Source of the DNA: Prostheceraeus crozeri | Taxonomy: Eukaryota > Platyhelminthes > Polycladida > Euryleptidae | Reading direction: 5' to 3' | Assembly (NCBI GenBank): GCA_907163375.1 | Contig: CAJQUW010005296.1 | Coordinates: forward strand, 310,001-374,000 | DNA: 64,000 bases | In this document: piece by piece, positions 1 through 11,722 of the stretch | Position numbering within the stretch: the stretch's first letter is position 1 | Layout of the letters: every line of letters starts with the position of its first letter | Translations under genes and position numbers: made by a program | The notes under the pieces: generated by a model | The model's input: only the letters and a program-made list of their open reading frames with translations | Database searches by the model: none | What the model was told of the DNA's origin: nothing

Positions 1-483
1 TCCAATGTCTTCACTGCTGCTGACCATTGCGGTGGAGAAGTTTCAGAACTATTTAACAGCAGACCTTCTTGAACACGAATATGAATTCTCAGCGAATTCA
101 GTTTGTCTCATCAGTGCCCAGCTGCAGAAGCATTCGTAATAGCTGTATCTCTTAACGAAATTTTAAAACGTAGTCTTTGTCTGATGAATATCTCAAAATA
201 CGACGCTTTTCGGAAATTCGGCTTTCATCTAAATTTGCTCACTGGTGGCTAAGCATTTGCATCGATATTTCAAATATTGTATTTTCGCTTCATGTGCCGC
301 TTCGATATGAATTCAGATTGAAACATTTGTTGGCTGCGAATCCGACATTTTTAAACAATCTTTTTTACATTTGCTAACCTATGTTAGTTGTGATTATCAT
401 GGTCATTACTAGAATAGCAGATTATACGAAACTATGCGCATTCTATAAAGTTCAATACAAATAGAATCATTGAGTTGCATCCA
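1..483. other. No gene recognised
   Basis: Both strands carry only short open frames with no family signature. I see no terminal inverted repeats, tandem arrays or RNA gene signals here. Confidence 0.6.
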
Positions 484-1264
484 CAGCTGAAAAATTGGAA
501 CAGACCTGAATAGCTGCCATTTCATCCAATATCAGGATTCATCAGCATGCCTAGTTTACATCTCTCAACATCGACACAGCTCCCTATTTAAAGTTGCAGC
601 CATGGGAGTGTGTTTGAAGTGATATTTAATGAATGCCCGTCGAAATTTCACTAACTTGCTACACTAGTTGACATGCCACGCTCAATCACGCGTAATTAAA
701 CATGACCCCAAACATCCGTGGCTATGCGGGACATTGCTGCAATATCTGTTATATAAGTTAGTTGGCAGTCCTGTTATATAGACTTTGCGTCTCATGTGTC
801 TGCATGTATCAGAGGCTAAATAATGTGATAGGACCTCAATTTCATGCTCAGGGAAGACAGAACATGCTTGGCGGTTCATCTGTGGTTCAAGCGGCAACGC
901 AGACAACTGTAGACGACGCGCAAACTATAAACGCTCGCCCGCGCGTATTCATAAACATTTCCCATGTTTTAACAATATCAGATCAAGTGATTTCTGACTC
1001 TTAGTGCAGCGCGTATGTGCATAGAAGAATAGGATGTCCTTAACCACGGATGTTTGGGGTGCTCCGTAATTACGCGTGACATGTCACCTAGTGTAATTGC
1101 AAATCTCAAATTTACCCGGGCATGGCTGCAACTTTAAACAGGAAGCTGTGTCGATGTTGAGAGTTGTAAACTAGGCCTGTTGATGATTGTAAACTAGGCC
1201 TGTTGATGATTTCTGACATTGGATGAAATAGCAGCTATTCAGGTCTGCTCCCATTTTTCACTCA
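484..1264. repeat. Long imperfect inverted repeat flanking a MITE
   Basis: The stretch at about 488-605 returns as its reverse complement at about 1118-1260; both contain the core CAGACCTGAATAGCTG and the word CTCAACATCGACACAGCT. The right arm also carries a 23-24 bp tandem duplication (TTGTAAACTAGGCCTGTTGA twice, about 1164-1209) that the left arm lacks. A third block at about 612-655 reappears in direct orientation near 1393-1437 (CGTCGAARTTTCACTAACTT). I see no clear target duplication at the outer ends. This is most simply an older foldback-type element into which the 662-1093 MITE inserted. Confidence 0.65.
662..1093. mobile_element. Non-autonomous DNA transposon (MITE), CACTAG...CTAGTG ends, copy 1
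   Basis: The left end reads CACTAGTTGACATGCCACGC and the right end is the inverse form, CATGTCACCTAGTG. Inner parts also pair: CCAAACATCCGTGG near 704-717 is inverted near 1040-1053. A TA flanks each side, compatible with a 2-bp target duplication. No coding capacity is evident. A shorter relative lies at 4127-4352. The terminal CACTAG resembles CACTA-type termini, but that superfamily normally makes 3-bp duplications, so I leave the superfamily open. Confidence 0.75.
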
Positions 1265-1265
1265 T

Positions 1266-3780
1266 TTTTATATTTTTCCATTTTGCACTCATTTTTGCAA
1301 ATCAATATTTAGTTATTCTATTTACATTGTTTGCAAAAAGCAGCATTTGTTAATTATTTCAGGCGCACTAACTTTGGAGATTTGCCAGTAGTGTGGCAAA
1401 AGTGATAAATTAATGCTCGTCGAAGTTTCACTAACTTGCCAATCACTAGTATTTTATTTTCAAGTGTCACTGGTATTGTAAATTTCAATGCAGATGTTTT
1501 CACACTAGGAATCAGAGAGAATTGTTAGAATGACTGACCACTTGTGTGACATTTTTTTCTTTTTCTTTGATTAAGCAATGGACTATTTTTCTGAAAACTT
1601 ACAAACGCGAGGATCTGAATGACATTGTACGTGATGTTGAGGTAAACTGGTTTCTGGCAATCAATCTCGCTACATCCTCGAGGTCGCACCTTCAAATGAG
1701 GGTTGGACAGCAATTTGAGAGTGATTTGTTCTTCCCATCCAGGTTCTACAAATATAGAAAAAGATCAAGGAAGGATTTGAAAACACTGATGAATTAATCA
1801 AGCGATACGCATCTGTGATTGTTAAGCTTGCGGAAACGTCACGCCTCTTTCCATTTTAGGAAACATGCGAGATGCGCATAAAAAGTACCGAGAAAAGTGT
1901 TTGAATTATTGATTTGGATCAAAGAGGCAGCTAATTGCCAAAAACGTGGTTGTTTTTCACATCTGTCATCGTACAATAGGAAATATTCGGAATATCATTG
2001 TAGTAAGAAGTTTTGCTTCTCTCCGTTGAACGCAGCTACATTCAATATTCACCAATTTACCAGCTGCCGTTTTGCCTTAATCTTTAATGTGCAGGTGCGA
2101 GGGGATAAGGTGAGGTAACCTTGGAACAGATCATAACTGTTTAGAGAATATTGATTCAATGAGACGTCCATGTCAACATTCGAAAAGTGAGCAGACGGCT
2201 ATTGAAGTTGACAAATCTGCGAGTCAACAGCTGCAAGGCTGGGTGCCAGTATTCCATTTCGCATAAACGAAACCGAATTTGGGCTTCGTCGCTGACACTT
2301 AGGCAGAAGTGCAGGAAAAGCTGCAACGCATTCTGACTCGAATGTCCTTGATTATTTCCCCCAAAAATTAGCATGCTTCACTTTACAGAGAGACGGCCCT
2401 TTCTGCGGTCGATGGTTGAATGAATGTTTGTGTAAAACCCAAAGCCAAACCTAAAAGACGAAGTAAGACTTCTGCTGTAAGTCTGTGTAAGTCTACTACA
2501 TTTTCCATTGAGTACCTAGCCTACTACTGTATTGCTACTGTCACCCAGTCACAGCGCTAAGCTGTGAGCTGTGATTGTCTCGCGAAGAGCCAGTCAGTCG
2601 CAAATTCTTAGAAAAGGGAATAATAGCTATCTGGCTGATGATCATCAAGTTCATGGTTCATTGTTCCGCATGTAAGGCCTATGTGTCTCATGGTCTATTA
2701 TTGTTATTGTCTATCAATCGACTACATTAACGGGATGCTGCTGACTTGTTTGACAGCTAGCGAATGTAACTCCATAAAAATTAGTTGTCTAGATACTAAT
2801 GGCCACGGCAGTAGTTAGCCCTTTCAGTCAGCCTATGAATGATGTAATTATTTATCATTGACATTGTAGGTCTAATAATGAAAAGAAAACATTTTATCAC
2901 ATAATTGAGAGTTTTTGTTTTGTGGCAAAACATATGGCCCGGTCACATAAATGCATGTACGTTTACATAAAAAGTGCATGACCCGGTTACTATACAGTCA
3001 GGTTAAGGCGTAGACTTATATAGTATAATTTATGCATGGTATAGTCCTATAACAATGGCATTGGCCTATGGCACCTAGAATTTTGCATCATGTTGGGATT
3101 GTGTGTGGAGCCACAGCCCTCTAGGCGACCTAGGATGCAATTCTATGGTAGTAGAATTTTCCACATGGTTAGGCTTGGGTCATCAAAATTCTTACTTCGG
3201 TTGCTTGGGGTAAACCCAAGCTGGTTGGCTTGGCCTGACCTAACCCAAGCCCTATAGCAACCTTGAAGTGAAAGAGAAAACTGTAGACTCATGTGAAGTA
3301 TAGCAAGGTATAATGCATGGCTTCATGTGTGTTCTATCGCTAGCATCAGCCAAGCAATTGAAGAGATCTAAAAATTCTCTTCTAAGTTGGTCACCTGATT
3401 CACAGAATATTAGCAGAATTTGTGAGGAAGACATCACTGAATTATTCAACTCCTTGGATTGACCACAGCTTGATATTTTGTCTATATTTCCGTCAATAAA
3501 ATAAATAAGGTCAGTAGTTTACATAGTTTTAATTGCCTTATTTCAAAAAAAAGAATTGGCAGATTTTCGCTCATTTCACCGGAGTTCAATGCACAATGCA
3601 ATTCAAGTCGATTCGAGAAATTTTTCACACTTTTTAACTTCTAGTTAACCGAATCCGACATTTTTAAACAATTTCATTAACATTTGATAATCTTAAGTAA
3701 AAGGAGAGGCGACAGCAGAGCATGAGACTAAATAAAGGTGAATTTCCAGTCGGCTCACTTTTCAACCGATAATAATGGCA
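1266..3780. other. Unassigned region, no gene recognised
   Basis: Only short open frames are present. The stretch 3050-3250 contains several imperfect GCTTGG/AACCCAAGC and CCTAGG words in both orientations, giving weak internal dyads, but no clean element ends. I found no protein family signature in any frame. Confidence 0.5.
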
Positions 3781-4126
3781 GTATAAAAATGGAAATAGAA
3801 ACCAGACCGGTCTGGTCCGCTACCGGCATTTTCCGGTTCGTTTCGATCCGCTCGTTGCTCCGATCCGCTCTGGTCTGTAAATTCATTTACAGGTTCGGTC
3901 TAAAATTTCAGATCGGCCTTAGACCGATTCTAAAACATTTATATAATCAAATATCTTTTACATGATTTTATTTCATTTCTGGTAAGACACTAAAATGTTT
4001 AAGACATTGAAGGACACAAGCCGACAGGCAATTATTAGAAATCTATAACATGGCCGACATCACATGCCTTGTTACGCAATTTCGAAGAAGCAATTGGTGT
4101 TTCCTACAGACTAGAACTAGAAATTG

Positions 4127-4352
4127 CACTAGGTGACATGCCACGCTCAATCACGCGTAATTCACGCGTAAACTGCGCGCAATATTACACATGACGCTAA
4201 ACATCCGTGGCTACGCGGGAGATTGCTGCAACATCTGTCGGCAGTCCTGTTATAAAGACTTTGCGTCTCTTGTGTCTGCATGTATCAGAGGCTCAGCAAT
4301 ATGATAGGACCTCAATTTCATGCTCAGGGAAGACAGAATATGTCACTTAGTG
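4127..4352. mobile_element. MITE, CACTAG...CTAGTG family, copy 2 (shortened)
   Basis: It begins CACTAGGTGACATGCCACGC and ends TGTCACTTAGTG. The interior matches copy 1 closely through the TTTGCGTCTC-TGTGTCTGCATG-TATCAGAGGCT block and CAATTTCATGCTCAGGGAAG. Relative to 662-1093 it has lost about 200 bp before the right end. The flanking bases do not form an obvious target duplication. Confidence 0.75.
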
Positions 4353-4483
4353 TAGTACTAGGAATTCATAAGAGAGAACGAAGAAATTTAACAATGCCTG
4401 TTATCCTTCATGTCTTCCTCAACAAAAGGATGTGGTTCAAAATAATAATATAATAATAAGCAATAATTTTATTTCTGCCTTGC

Positions 4484-4514
4484 CTTGAGTACGGGTTTGC
4501 ACCCGAAACGTCGG
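4484..4514 (+). other. Hairpin plus GAAACGTCGG motif (degenerate hammerhead-like core)
   Basis: The run CTTGAGTA is followed by a perfect GGGT/ACCC hairpin and then CGAAACGTCGG. This is the same layout as the motifs at 9944-9978, 40075-40110 (minus) and 50991-51027 (minus). Penelope-like elements are known to carry hammerhead ribozymes, whose core is CUGANGA - stem II - GAAA. Here the first core segment is degenerate, so catalysis is unlikely. No Penelope coding sequence adjoins it. Confidence 0.45.
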
Positions 4515-4542
4515 CTGTGCATGTATTTTTTATTCGTAATTA

Positions 4543-5573
4543 CTGTAAGGCTATTTAATTTCGGGGTTTTGTCAATTTGCCTATTTCGCGCGGTATTAAA
4601 TTCGCGGTTAATTGGTTACAATTCACTGAATCATTCAGAGTGCCAGATCTGCCATTTGTAGGCTATGCAAACGTATTATCTCAACGGGAGAAAATGCAAG
4701 ATTTGCACATAAATGCGTCTGGCTTTTGAACTACTAACCCGATTTACTTGATATTTGAAATACTGATGATTCAGGAAAAATCAACGAATTTTGTCAATTT
4801 TTATCGTCTTACTAATTTTCGCACACTGATTAACTTTTTTGTATTGAGAATGTTTAGATGACATGAATGGATGAAATAATGCTCACGACCTGAATCATCA
4901 GTATTTCAAATATCAAGTAAATCGGGTTAGTAGCTCAAAAGCTAGAAGCATGTATGTGCAAATTTTGCATATTCTCCCGTTGAGGTAATGCGCTTGCATG
5001 GCCTACAAATGGCAGATCTGACGCTCTGAATGATTCAGTGAACAGTCCTTCTCCCTCTAGTTGTCTATGGTTACACACAATTGTCAGACTGCTCTCGCAA
5101 AAGACAATAAAACATAAACACAGTAGTGTGTGTGAGAAAGGTAATGAAAAAGTTTTACGTCCAATCAGCGTTCTCCACTGTGTTCCCTTAGTGTTTAACT
5201 TGAAACCAATGAGATATTGCACAATTTACTCATACATTGTAGACAGACATCAATGACAAGTTCAATGGGATGATTCACTAACTCGTACCTGCATTATTTC
5301 ACCGTAGCAGAATGGACCAATTCGTCATTCGAATTCCAGCAAAGAAGCCACCAGAAAATCATTCAGATTTACCAAATCCAGAAGAGACAGCTGACCCTTA
5401 CTTGACGGAAGCGATAAATGATGAAGTTATTCTCACTCGTCAAGTACATTTATCATTAAAATCTCGAAAGAATTTTTAACCTCATTTTTTCGCGGGGTAT
5501 TTAATTTCGCGGCTGTCATCAAACCGCGAAATCCGCAAAATTTAATACCCCGCGAAAATTAATAGCCTTACAG
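4543..5573. mobile_element. Non-autonomous DNA transposon with CTGTAAGGCTATT inverted ends and nested hairpin
   Basis: The ends are CTGTAAGGCTATTTAATTTC and its inverse (GAAAATTAATAGCCTTACAG), each flanked by TA. The right terminus is rich in CGCGAAA/TTTCGCGG words that partly recur on the left (4585-4612). Nested inside is a long hairpin with arms at about 4623-4785 and 4886-5043 (shared core GCCAGATCTG-CCATTTGTAGGC and ATATCAAGTAAATCGGGTTAG). The right interior encodes a 55-residue frame (5312-5479) that may be the N-terminus of the lost transposase. I do not assign a superfamily. Confidence 0.75.
5312..5479 (+). CDS. Short ORF (55 aa), possible transposase N-terminus remnant
   Basis: An ATG opens a 55-codon frame beginning MDQFVIRIPAKKPP and continuing through an acidic stretch (NPEETADPYLTEAINDEV) before a TAA. 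Proteins starting with a short MDxFV-basic-proline motif are common among hAT/ZMYM-like transposon proteins (family knowledge, weak match). It sits just inside the right end of the 4543-5573 element, where a first transposase exon would lie, and nothing follows it. It could also be a chance frame. It ends about 95 bp before the element end, so the rest of the gene has been deleted. Confidence 0.35.
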   Translation: MDQFVIRIPAKKPPENHSDLPNPEETADPYLTEAINDEVILTRQVHLSLKSRKNF

Positions 5574-5579
5574 TATTTA

Positions 5580-7270
5580 ACTTGCTGGCATTAAAATTAC
5601 TCGGAGGAGAGAACTGATATTTTTCGCATAATTGGTTCAAAATAAACCTAGTAAAGTGAGTGAACGTTGATCGAATTGACGCATTTGATTGATTTGGTCC
5701 TACAAAACTCACTTAAATCAAATTTCGAACGATTTATACGTTTAAATGAGCGCTATTTGAATCATTTCACAAATCAATAAGCCCTTAATCAATTTATAAT
5801 GCACACCGAATACTCATTAGAAGCATGAAATAAGCAAAACTTAATTTTCGGTCTGACCGGTCCCGTCCGGTCTAGGTTTCGTAAATATCCGTTCCGATCT
5901 CCGATTTTTCAGACTGGTTCCAGGTCTGATTGAACTCTAGTTGCCTATCTGATTCTGCATATGTCAAAATGATGTCAGATGCTTCATTTAATTGATTTTG
6001 ATAAATCGATCGCTCATTAATTCCAATTTCAACTAGTTAGTTGGTTGCTCAACTATTCCAGTAACAATTACTTAATCTTTCACTTTCCAAATTAGATTAA
6101 TTTATTGCTCAGTATTTCCAATTTCAATTAATTGATGGCACAAATCTTCAATTTTTGTCATTAGATTGCATCAATTTCCCGCAAATTCATATTGCACTTG
6201 ATAGCGTGTCTATAATGAGATTTCTGCCTGATGTGTCCGGAGTCTAACATCGATCGAAGCACTTATCTGACACGTAACACTTGATTTTTCAGAAGCTCAA
6301 TAGTCTCGATAGTCCGTTATTCCCACGAACGAATGTTTTGTCTGCCTTTTGCAGCAGGGCAACACACGCGCGCACAACCGTCTATTATCTAGTTCATTAA
6401 TTCATTACTCAACAACTATAATAGCAAATATCAAGTCCATCAGTCAAATACTTGCTGTTGTCGATCATTCTTTCATCAATATAGTCACTGTAGATACATG
6501 TCTTCGTCACCTTATGGTAAGAAATCGGAAGAGATTGTCAAAATGTGATTGATGTCAGTTAGGCTAAGTCAAATATACGAATACCAGTTTCAATCATTTT
6601 ATAATCCATGCTTTGTGAGACATTTGTCTCTATTTCCCATCACGTACAGGCTGTAAATGTGATCGTACTCACGTGTACTCATCTCAGACTCCTGAGACGA
6701 AAAATATTTTTGAAAGTGTGAAATAGAAGATGTACTTTCTGCAGGAGCGCTTTATAGAGAGTTTTAGAGAGACAGTAGATATTGACGGCATTCTGTAAGA
6801 TCTCTTAGGGATGCAGGAAAGTTTGGATGCGGAAGGAGCAAGGTGGTTCGGAATGACAAGCTGACAAGTTTTAAAAGCTGCACTTCATCACCTGCATGCA
6901 TGTCCAAGAAATATGGGTCTTGGGTTTGGGAAAGGACAACTCTTGCCAATAGCCGGCGGGAAATTAGTTAACAAAATAAGCCATTTTACTGTATTCTGAC
7001 ATTTTGAATATTTCAAACATCGGTTTATCAAACTAGTCAACTGAAAAGAGTAAACATTCACCCCAAATGCTGAAGTCTATCTACAGTAGAAGGCGTCATA
7101 TCAAAAAAATTCGTCGATGCAACCATCAGTTTTAACAGTAAAATTCAAAGTTCGAATTTCATGTGACTTTCATATATGATCTCCATCATTGCATGCCATT
7201 TGACCGATGAAATGCGGAATCTCCTCATGTTGATTCTATCAGACGGTGAAGAGTAAAAGCGTTAGTTTCA
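5580..7270. other. Unassigned AT-rich region
   Basis: No coding family, no terminal repeats with supporting target duplications and no RNA gene seen. 6000-6180 is rich in TTGATTAATT/AATTGATG words, resembling the AATT-rich stretches at 34250-34330 and 35450-35550. Confidence 0.5.
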
Positions 7271-7275
7271 GCTGC

Positions 7276-8467
7276 AAATTTCACTGAGAGATTAACTGAT
7301 GCATTCCTGATCATATTCACGATTTTGTTCACACCAAACAAACGCGCATTCCTATTCTAAGAACGATTCCAGATTTTGTTCACCACATCTAGATTCCCTC
7401 ACAACTCTACAAGACTCACTATCAGCATGAACATAGAAGAAATCAACGACATTGTTATTTTCATTTTCATATTATTATATATTATATAATTATATATTAT
7501 ATCATTATTATATTTTCACTTGCTGATACTTCCTGACGCCAAGCAACCACAGAATTAGACAGGTCGTCTCTTCTTCCGTTTGACTGGAAGGGAAGCATTG
7601 AAACATGTAACCTAAATGAAAAAGCACAATCTGCTGACCAAATACCATAGCAATCGAACAACGAGCAGTTAGTTCAACATTAAATACGCCTAACTGTGCG
7701 AAGTTTCAGTGACTGCTATCAACCAGATCACACGGTAAAGAGACAAAGACGATGTCAAGTTCTACAGAGAAGTTTGTGAACGTTTTTTCATGCAGCTGCT
7801 AACTTTTTAAATAATGATCGGAGGACCCAACATTATCGAGAAAACTTTTGCGCAGTGATCTGAATTCTTCGAATCTGAAGGAATTGTGGCGATCGGAGCA
7901 TTTTGAAGGAATTCAGAGCAATCCGCAAGCGACGCACGACTATTTTTCCTGTCTCTGTAAGGTATTAAAAATTTCTTTTTGCCCACTTATTAAGTTCCTG
8001 CATGTGCCATCTGTTTGAATCAGTTTGCACTTCTAGCAAAGTGATGCGATTAAACAATCTAATTCTGTGTAAGCAACACTTTGTTAACAACAGTAACACA
8101 TTCCTATTCCAATAGCAATTCCAGATTTTGCTCACCACATCTGGACTCCCTCACAGCCCTACAAGACTCACTACCAGCATGAACACAGAAGAAATCAACG
8201 GCATTGTTATATTTTTTTAGAATAGGAATGCGCTGTTTGGTGTGAACAAAGTGTTGCTTGGCGTTAAGAAGCATTAGTAAGTGAAAATATAACAATGTCG
8301 TTGATTTCTTCTATGTTTATGCTGATAGTGAGTCTTGTAGAGTTGTGAGGGAGTCTAGATGTGGTGAACAAAATCTGGAATCGTTCTTAGAATAGGAATG
8401 CGCGTTTGTTTGGTATGAACAAAATCGTGAATATGATCAGGAATGCATCAGTTAATCTCTCTGTGAA
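7276..8467. mobile_element. Foldback element with ~200-bp inverted arms and an extra internal copy
   Basis: The left arm (about 7276-7475) and the right arm (about 8285-8467, reverse complement) match nearly base for base; shared words include GAGATTAACTGATGCATTCC and CACGATTTTGTTCACACC. A third, more diverged copy of the inner half of the arm lies at about 8095-8205 in the same orientation as the left arm (CTCCCTCACAGCCCTACAAG against CTCCCTCACAACTCTACAAG). Between them is non-coding DNA including an ATTATAT simple repeat (7470-7515). No target duplication was found. Confidence 0.75.
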
Positions 8468-8469
8468 AT

Positions 8470-9015
8470 TTTTTTATTGAAAATTAGAATTTTACTCTGA
8501 TCCGATAGGAATTTTTGAAAACTGATGTGATGAACAAACTTCTGCCTCATTTTTCATAAGTCATGTGAAAAATCTCGACTAAATAAATTATTTCTAAAAA
8601 TCCACTGCTAGATCTGCTGCTAACTTCAGTGCCTTCAAAATTGTAACTTCTGAAATGAAATATGCTGCTGTTCTTCGAGAGGTTTTTAGGTTGGTGCATA
8701 AGATAAAAATAACAGACATGAATTATTAGTATAAGGAATGAACATCATAAATTGTCAAAAATCTCTTGGCATCAAGACTGATGCAATATAATGCATCAAT
8801 TCGGAAATCAAGGATCATCATAGCATCTCCGATGATCAATTTTTGATGAAATCAACTGAAGTAAATGAGAACATTTCAATGTTTGACGAGTGGATAAACG
8901 ATCATGATAAAATAGTTATCATTTTCTAATGTGACATTGAATTTGACTTTCATATCATGTATAACGATGAAGTCGGTAGTTGTTTACTTTGGCGGTGAGT
9001 AACTTTGAAAGTCAA
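8470..9015. other. No gene recognised
   Basis: Short AT-rich gap between the foldback element and the Penelope remnant; no frames or repeats of note. Confidence 0.5.
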
Positions 9016-9019
9016 CCCT

Positions 9020-9874
9020 TGTTTCGCCAGGACAAGCAGATTATCTTTACTGTATCTAATATATCAAACAGAGTTAACAATTCCCATAAGAAATCAATAA
9101 ATATAAGTTTCGCTACGTGAAAGATACAACCTCGAGTACATGAGGAGCAAGAAGAGCTCACGTATATCAAATGGTCAAGAATCCTTTGATAATGTGATAT
9201 CAATATTATTATTTTATATCAATATTATTATTTTATACAGTAAATCTGTAGTAAGTAAATCTGTAGAAAAAATGAAAATTCGTCTGACTAATAACGGCTT
9301 TAGAACTAATCATTCTAATGTTGTAGAAAATAATAAAAATAAAAACAGTACTAATGAATACATCAAAGAAATAAACAAAGCTACTTTAGACATTGATTTC
9401 ATCAGTGATAGTTGCAACCGCAAAATAAAAAGTCTAATAAAAAAGTACAATTTACCTGTAAGTGTAATTAATAAGCCTGGTAAGAGCATTAGCAACAAAT
9501 TAAGATATAATGCTAATCTAAATAATTGTACGTGCGACATTTGTGAAAAAAACTCCCCCCACACTTGTTTGAGCAGACATGTCGTGTATAGGTTCATGTG
9601 TAGTATTTGCAACAAAGCGTATATCGGACAGACCAGTCGTCCTATTAAATCTCGTTTTCATGAACACAAAAGGAGTATAGACAATAAAGACCGCCATAGT
9701 GCTCTGTCCGAACACATAATCGTCGAACATTGCAATATCTCTATGACCATCAGTGACTTTCATTTAGATATTCTTTGCCAAGTCAGTACGCCTGTACTTG
9801 CTAGAACTGCTGAAAGTCGGTATATTAGAATGTTGGAACCTGAAATCAATAGAAAACACGAGTTAACTTATTAA
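9020..9874 (+). pseudogene. Penelope-like element, C-terminal half with GIY-YIG endonuclease domain
   Basis: An open frame of 244 codons (9140-9874) ends with a GIY-YIG nuclease domain: CxxC at CDIC, then HVVYRFMCSICNKAYIGQTSRPIKSR with the Y-x-G-Q-T and following arginines, the HEH motif, and the C-terminal AESRYIRMLEPEIN glutamate segment. The region before it (SRKIKSLIKKYNLPVSVINKPGKSI) is the linker typical of Penelope proteins between reverse transcriptase and nuclease. The nuclease nicks target DNA during retrotransposition. The reverse transcriptase itself is missing; traces of coding sequence continue out of frame to about 9020. Two in-frame micro-duplications (9192-9235, 9239-9266) lie in the linker. 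The element is 5'-truncated, so it is not an autonomous gene. Confidence 0.8.
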
Positions 9875-9943
9875 GAACTGTGTTTGAGGTGCTTGCTATT
9901 TAAAGTAATTTGTACTTCTTGCCCGCCATTTATGCGCGTGACC

Positions 9944-9978
9944 GTGAGCAAGCTCGGACGGTGAGCGAAACGTTGGTC
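9944..9978 (+). other. Hairpin plus GAAACGTTGG motif downstream of Penelope nuclease
   Basis: GTGAGCA is followed by GCTC...GAGC pairing and then GAAACGTTGG, 70 bases past the Penelope stop codon. The layout (U-G-A-N-x-A, stem, GAAA) matches a hammerhead core with one changed base. Its position in a Penelope 3' region fits the known placement of hammerhead motifs in these elements. Confidence 0.45.
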
Positions 9979-9979
9979 C

Positions 9980-10855
9980 GGTGTTTCTTTTCTTTTATAA
10001 AATCACTTTTATCGGCAATAAAGCTTGGGGAGAGACTACACAGTTGTGTTTTCCGAAAAATAAATAACAACATTGCTAATCAGACAGAACGACTGCGCAT
10101 ATTTCGAGAACAGATCAGTTTACTTCAAATGCTATTGATTGTCTATAGAAAATGCGTGTATATTATTCAATGTGAGTCGTCATTCTTACTATTATAATAC
10201 GACGATCTTCTCGATGTGTTCTTTAGTCGGCATTTGTCGCATCGAGATGGTCCGATAAATTGTGAACGATCTCTCTACGTCTGCATTGACCAATGAAGAG
10301 AATTTTGACGCAGCAACATCAGAAGGCGTCAAAAGAAAATCCTTCGGGTGCATCCATCTTTTCACTCATTATAATGTTTGATGAAGTTCCGACAACACTG
10401 GATTTTTTGAGATTTCATGCGCGCCACAATCTCAAAATAGCAGCGCTTAGTATAAAAGAAAACAATTTAGGTTCTTTATCAAAATTACTGGAATTTAGGT
10501 GGAAAATATATTTAGGTGATTCACCCAGATTGTCGATGTCTATTTATCAACAATGTGTTTCAGTCAATCCTTTGGTTGAGATTCACACATCACAAAAAGT
10601 GAAAAAGTCACTTTCATCTTTTTGTTACTAAAATTCTGCGAATCTTGATTATGAAAAATATTCGACAAGGTGTAGTGATTTACAAATACATTAAACTTAA
10701 GGAGGATGCATCATAATTTCGTTTTTTATCAATAGCTTGAACAAATTTTTGAAATCTCGTCACGTGTGTTACACGTGCGATTACTTGGATCAATGATTAC
10801 ATTTGAAGCACTCCACGTCTGCCTTACTTCAACAGGATTCGTATTAGTGTCAATG
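9980..10855. other. Unassigned, no gene recognised
   Basis: A 112-codon frame at 10293-10631 (plus) has no recognisable family and no strong coding signs. The right portion includes the word GTCACGTGTGTTACA at 10759-10773, whose inverse occurs at 13443-13457 (see the transposase entry). Confidence 0.5.
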
Positions 10856-11722
10856 AATGTCGAATTACGTATCCGATAACTGTAATTGGCTGCAATTTTT
10901 AAAAGTGACTCCATCTAAAACGAAAGCTGCCATATTTGGTCTTGCGGAATCTATAGGCTTACAACTTGAGCAAAGGATGGAGAGTAATCTGCATGGGAAA
11001 TCCAGCTCTGGTATATCCGAGGAAGAAGAAAATATTGTCAAATATTTCTTCAACAGGGTAGATGTTGTACATACGAGCCCAAGAATGAAAGATTACTTGA
11101 CTGTCAGACGCCGGGACGGAGAGAAAACGAGGCTAAGAAGGTATCTTCTCGTGATGTACAGTATCTGAGAGAGGCTTTCGAATTGTTCAAGCATTCTTAC
11201 CCCAATATCTTCTGAAAGATCAACCAGCTGATCAATATAACTGCAAGCTTCATGAGAACTTTGCCTTCCTACTTCTGGCCATTGGACATTGGATATCAAA
11301 GTAGTTCTTTTTTGGTCTGAGGCACTCTGTGATTGCAAGGATTTCAATTCACCGTGTTGTCGAGGAGAGTGCGATCAATGCAAATTGGGTCGTTACCTGG
11401 ACTTCAATCAAGATGATAACTCGGTGGCTCTGAAGCAATGGAAAAATGATCATTCAGGTCATATTCATCTTTCTTGGTCAACAACGACGATAGTTTCAGT
11501 CCGAGATTCGATTTACTCTCGAATTGCTAAATCCCAGGAGCACGTCAGAGTGAAGCACATACAATCACAATCTTTCGCAGATGACAAATATTGTCATGAG
11601 ACGCATGTTCTCCAATGTGACTTCACAATGGCGTATAGCTGTCAGTACCAATCTGAGATACAGTCCGCATGTAGTCACGTAACAGCATCAATTTGTTCAC
11701 GTCCGCCCTATACAGCATCGTA

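Larger units (their letters stand above)
3795..5945. repeat. Two dispersed GACCGGTC-rich patches, inverted
   Basis: A CG-rich patch with alternating CAGACC and GGTCTG words lies at about 3800-3935, and a related patch (GTCTGACCGGTCCCGTCCGGT) at about 5850-5940. They stand out from the AT-rich background and look like subterminal parts of one or two decayed DNA transposons surrounding the 4127-4352 and 4543-5573 elements. I could not define ends or a target duplication. Confidence 0.3.
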
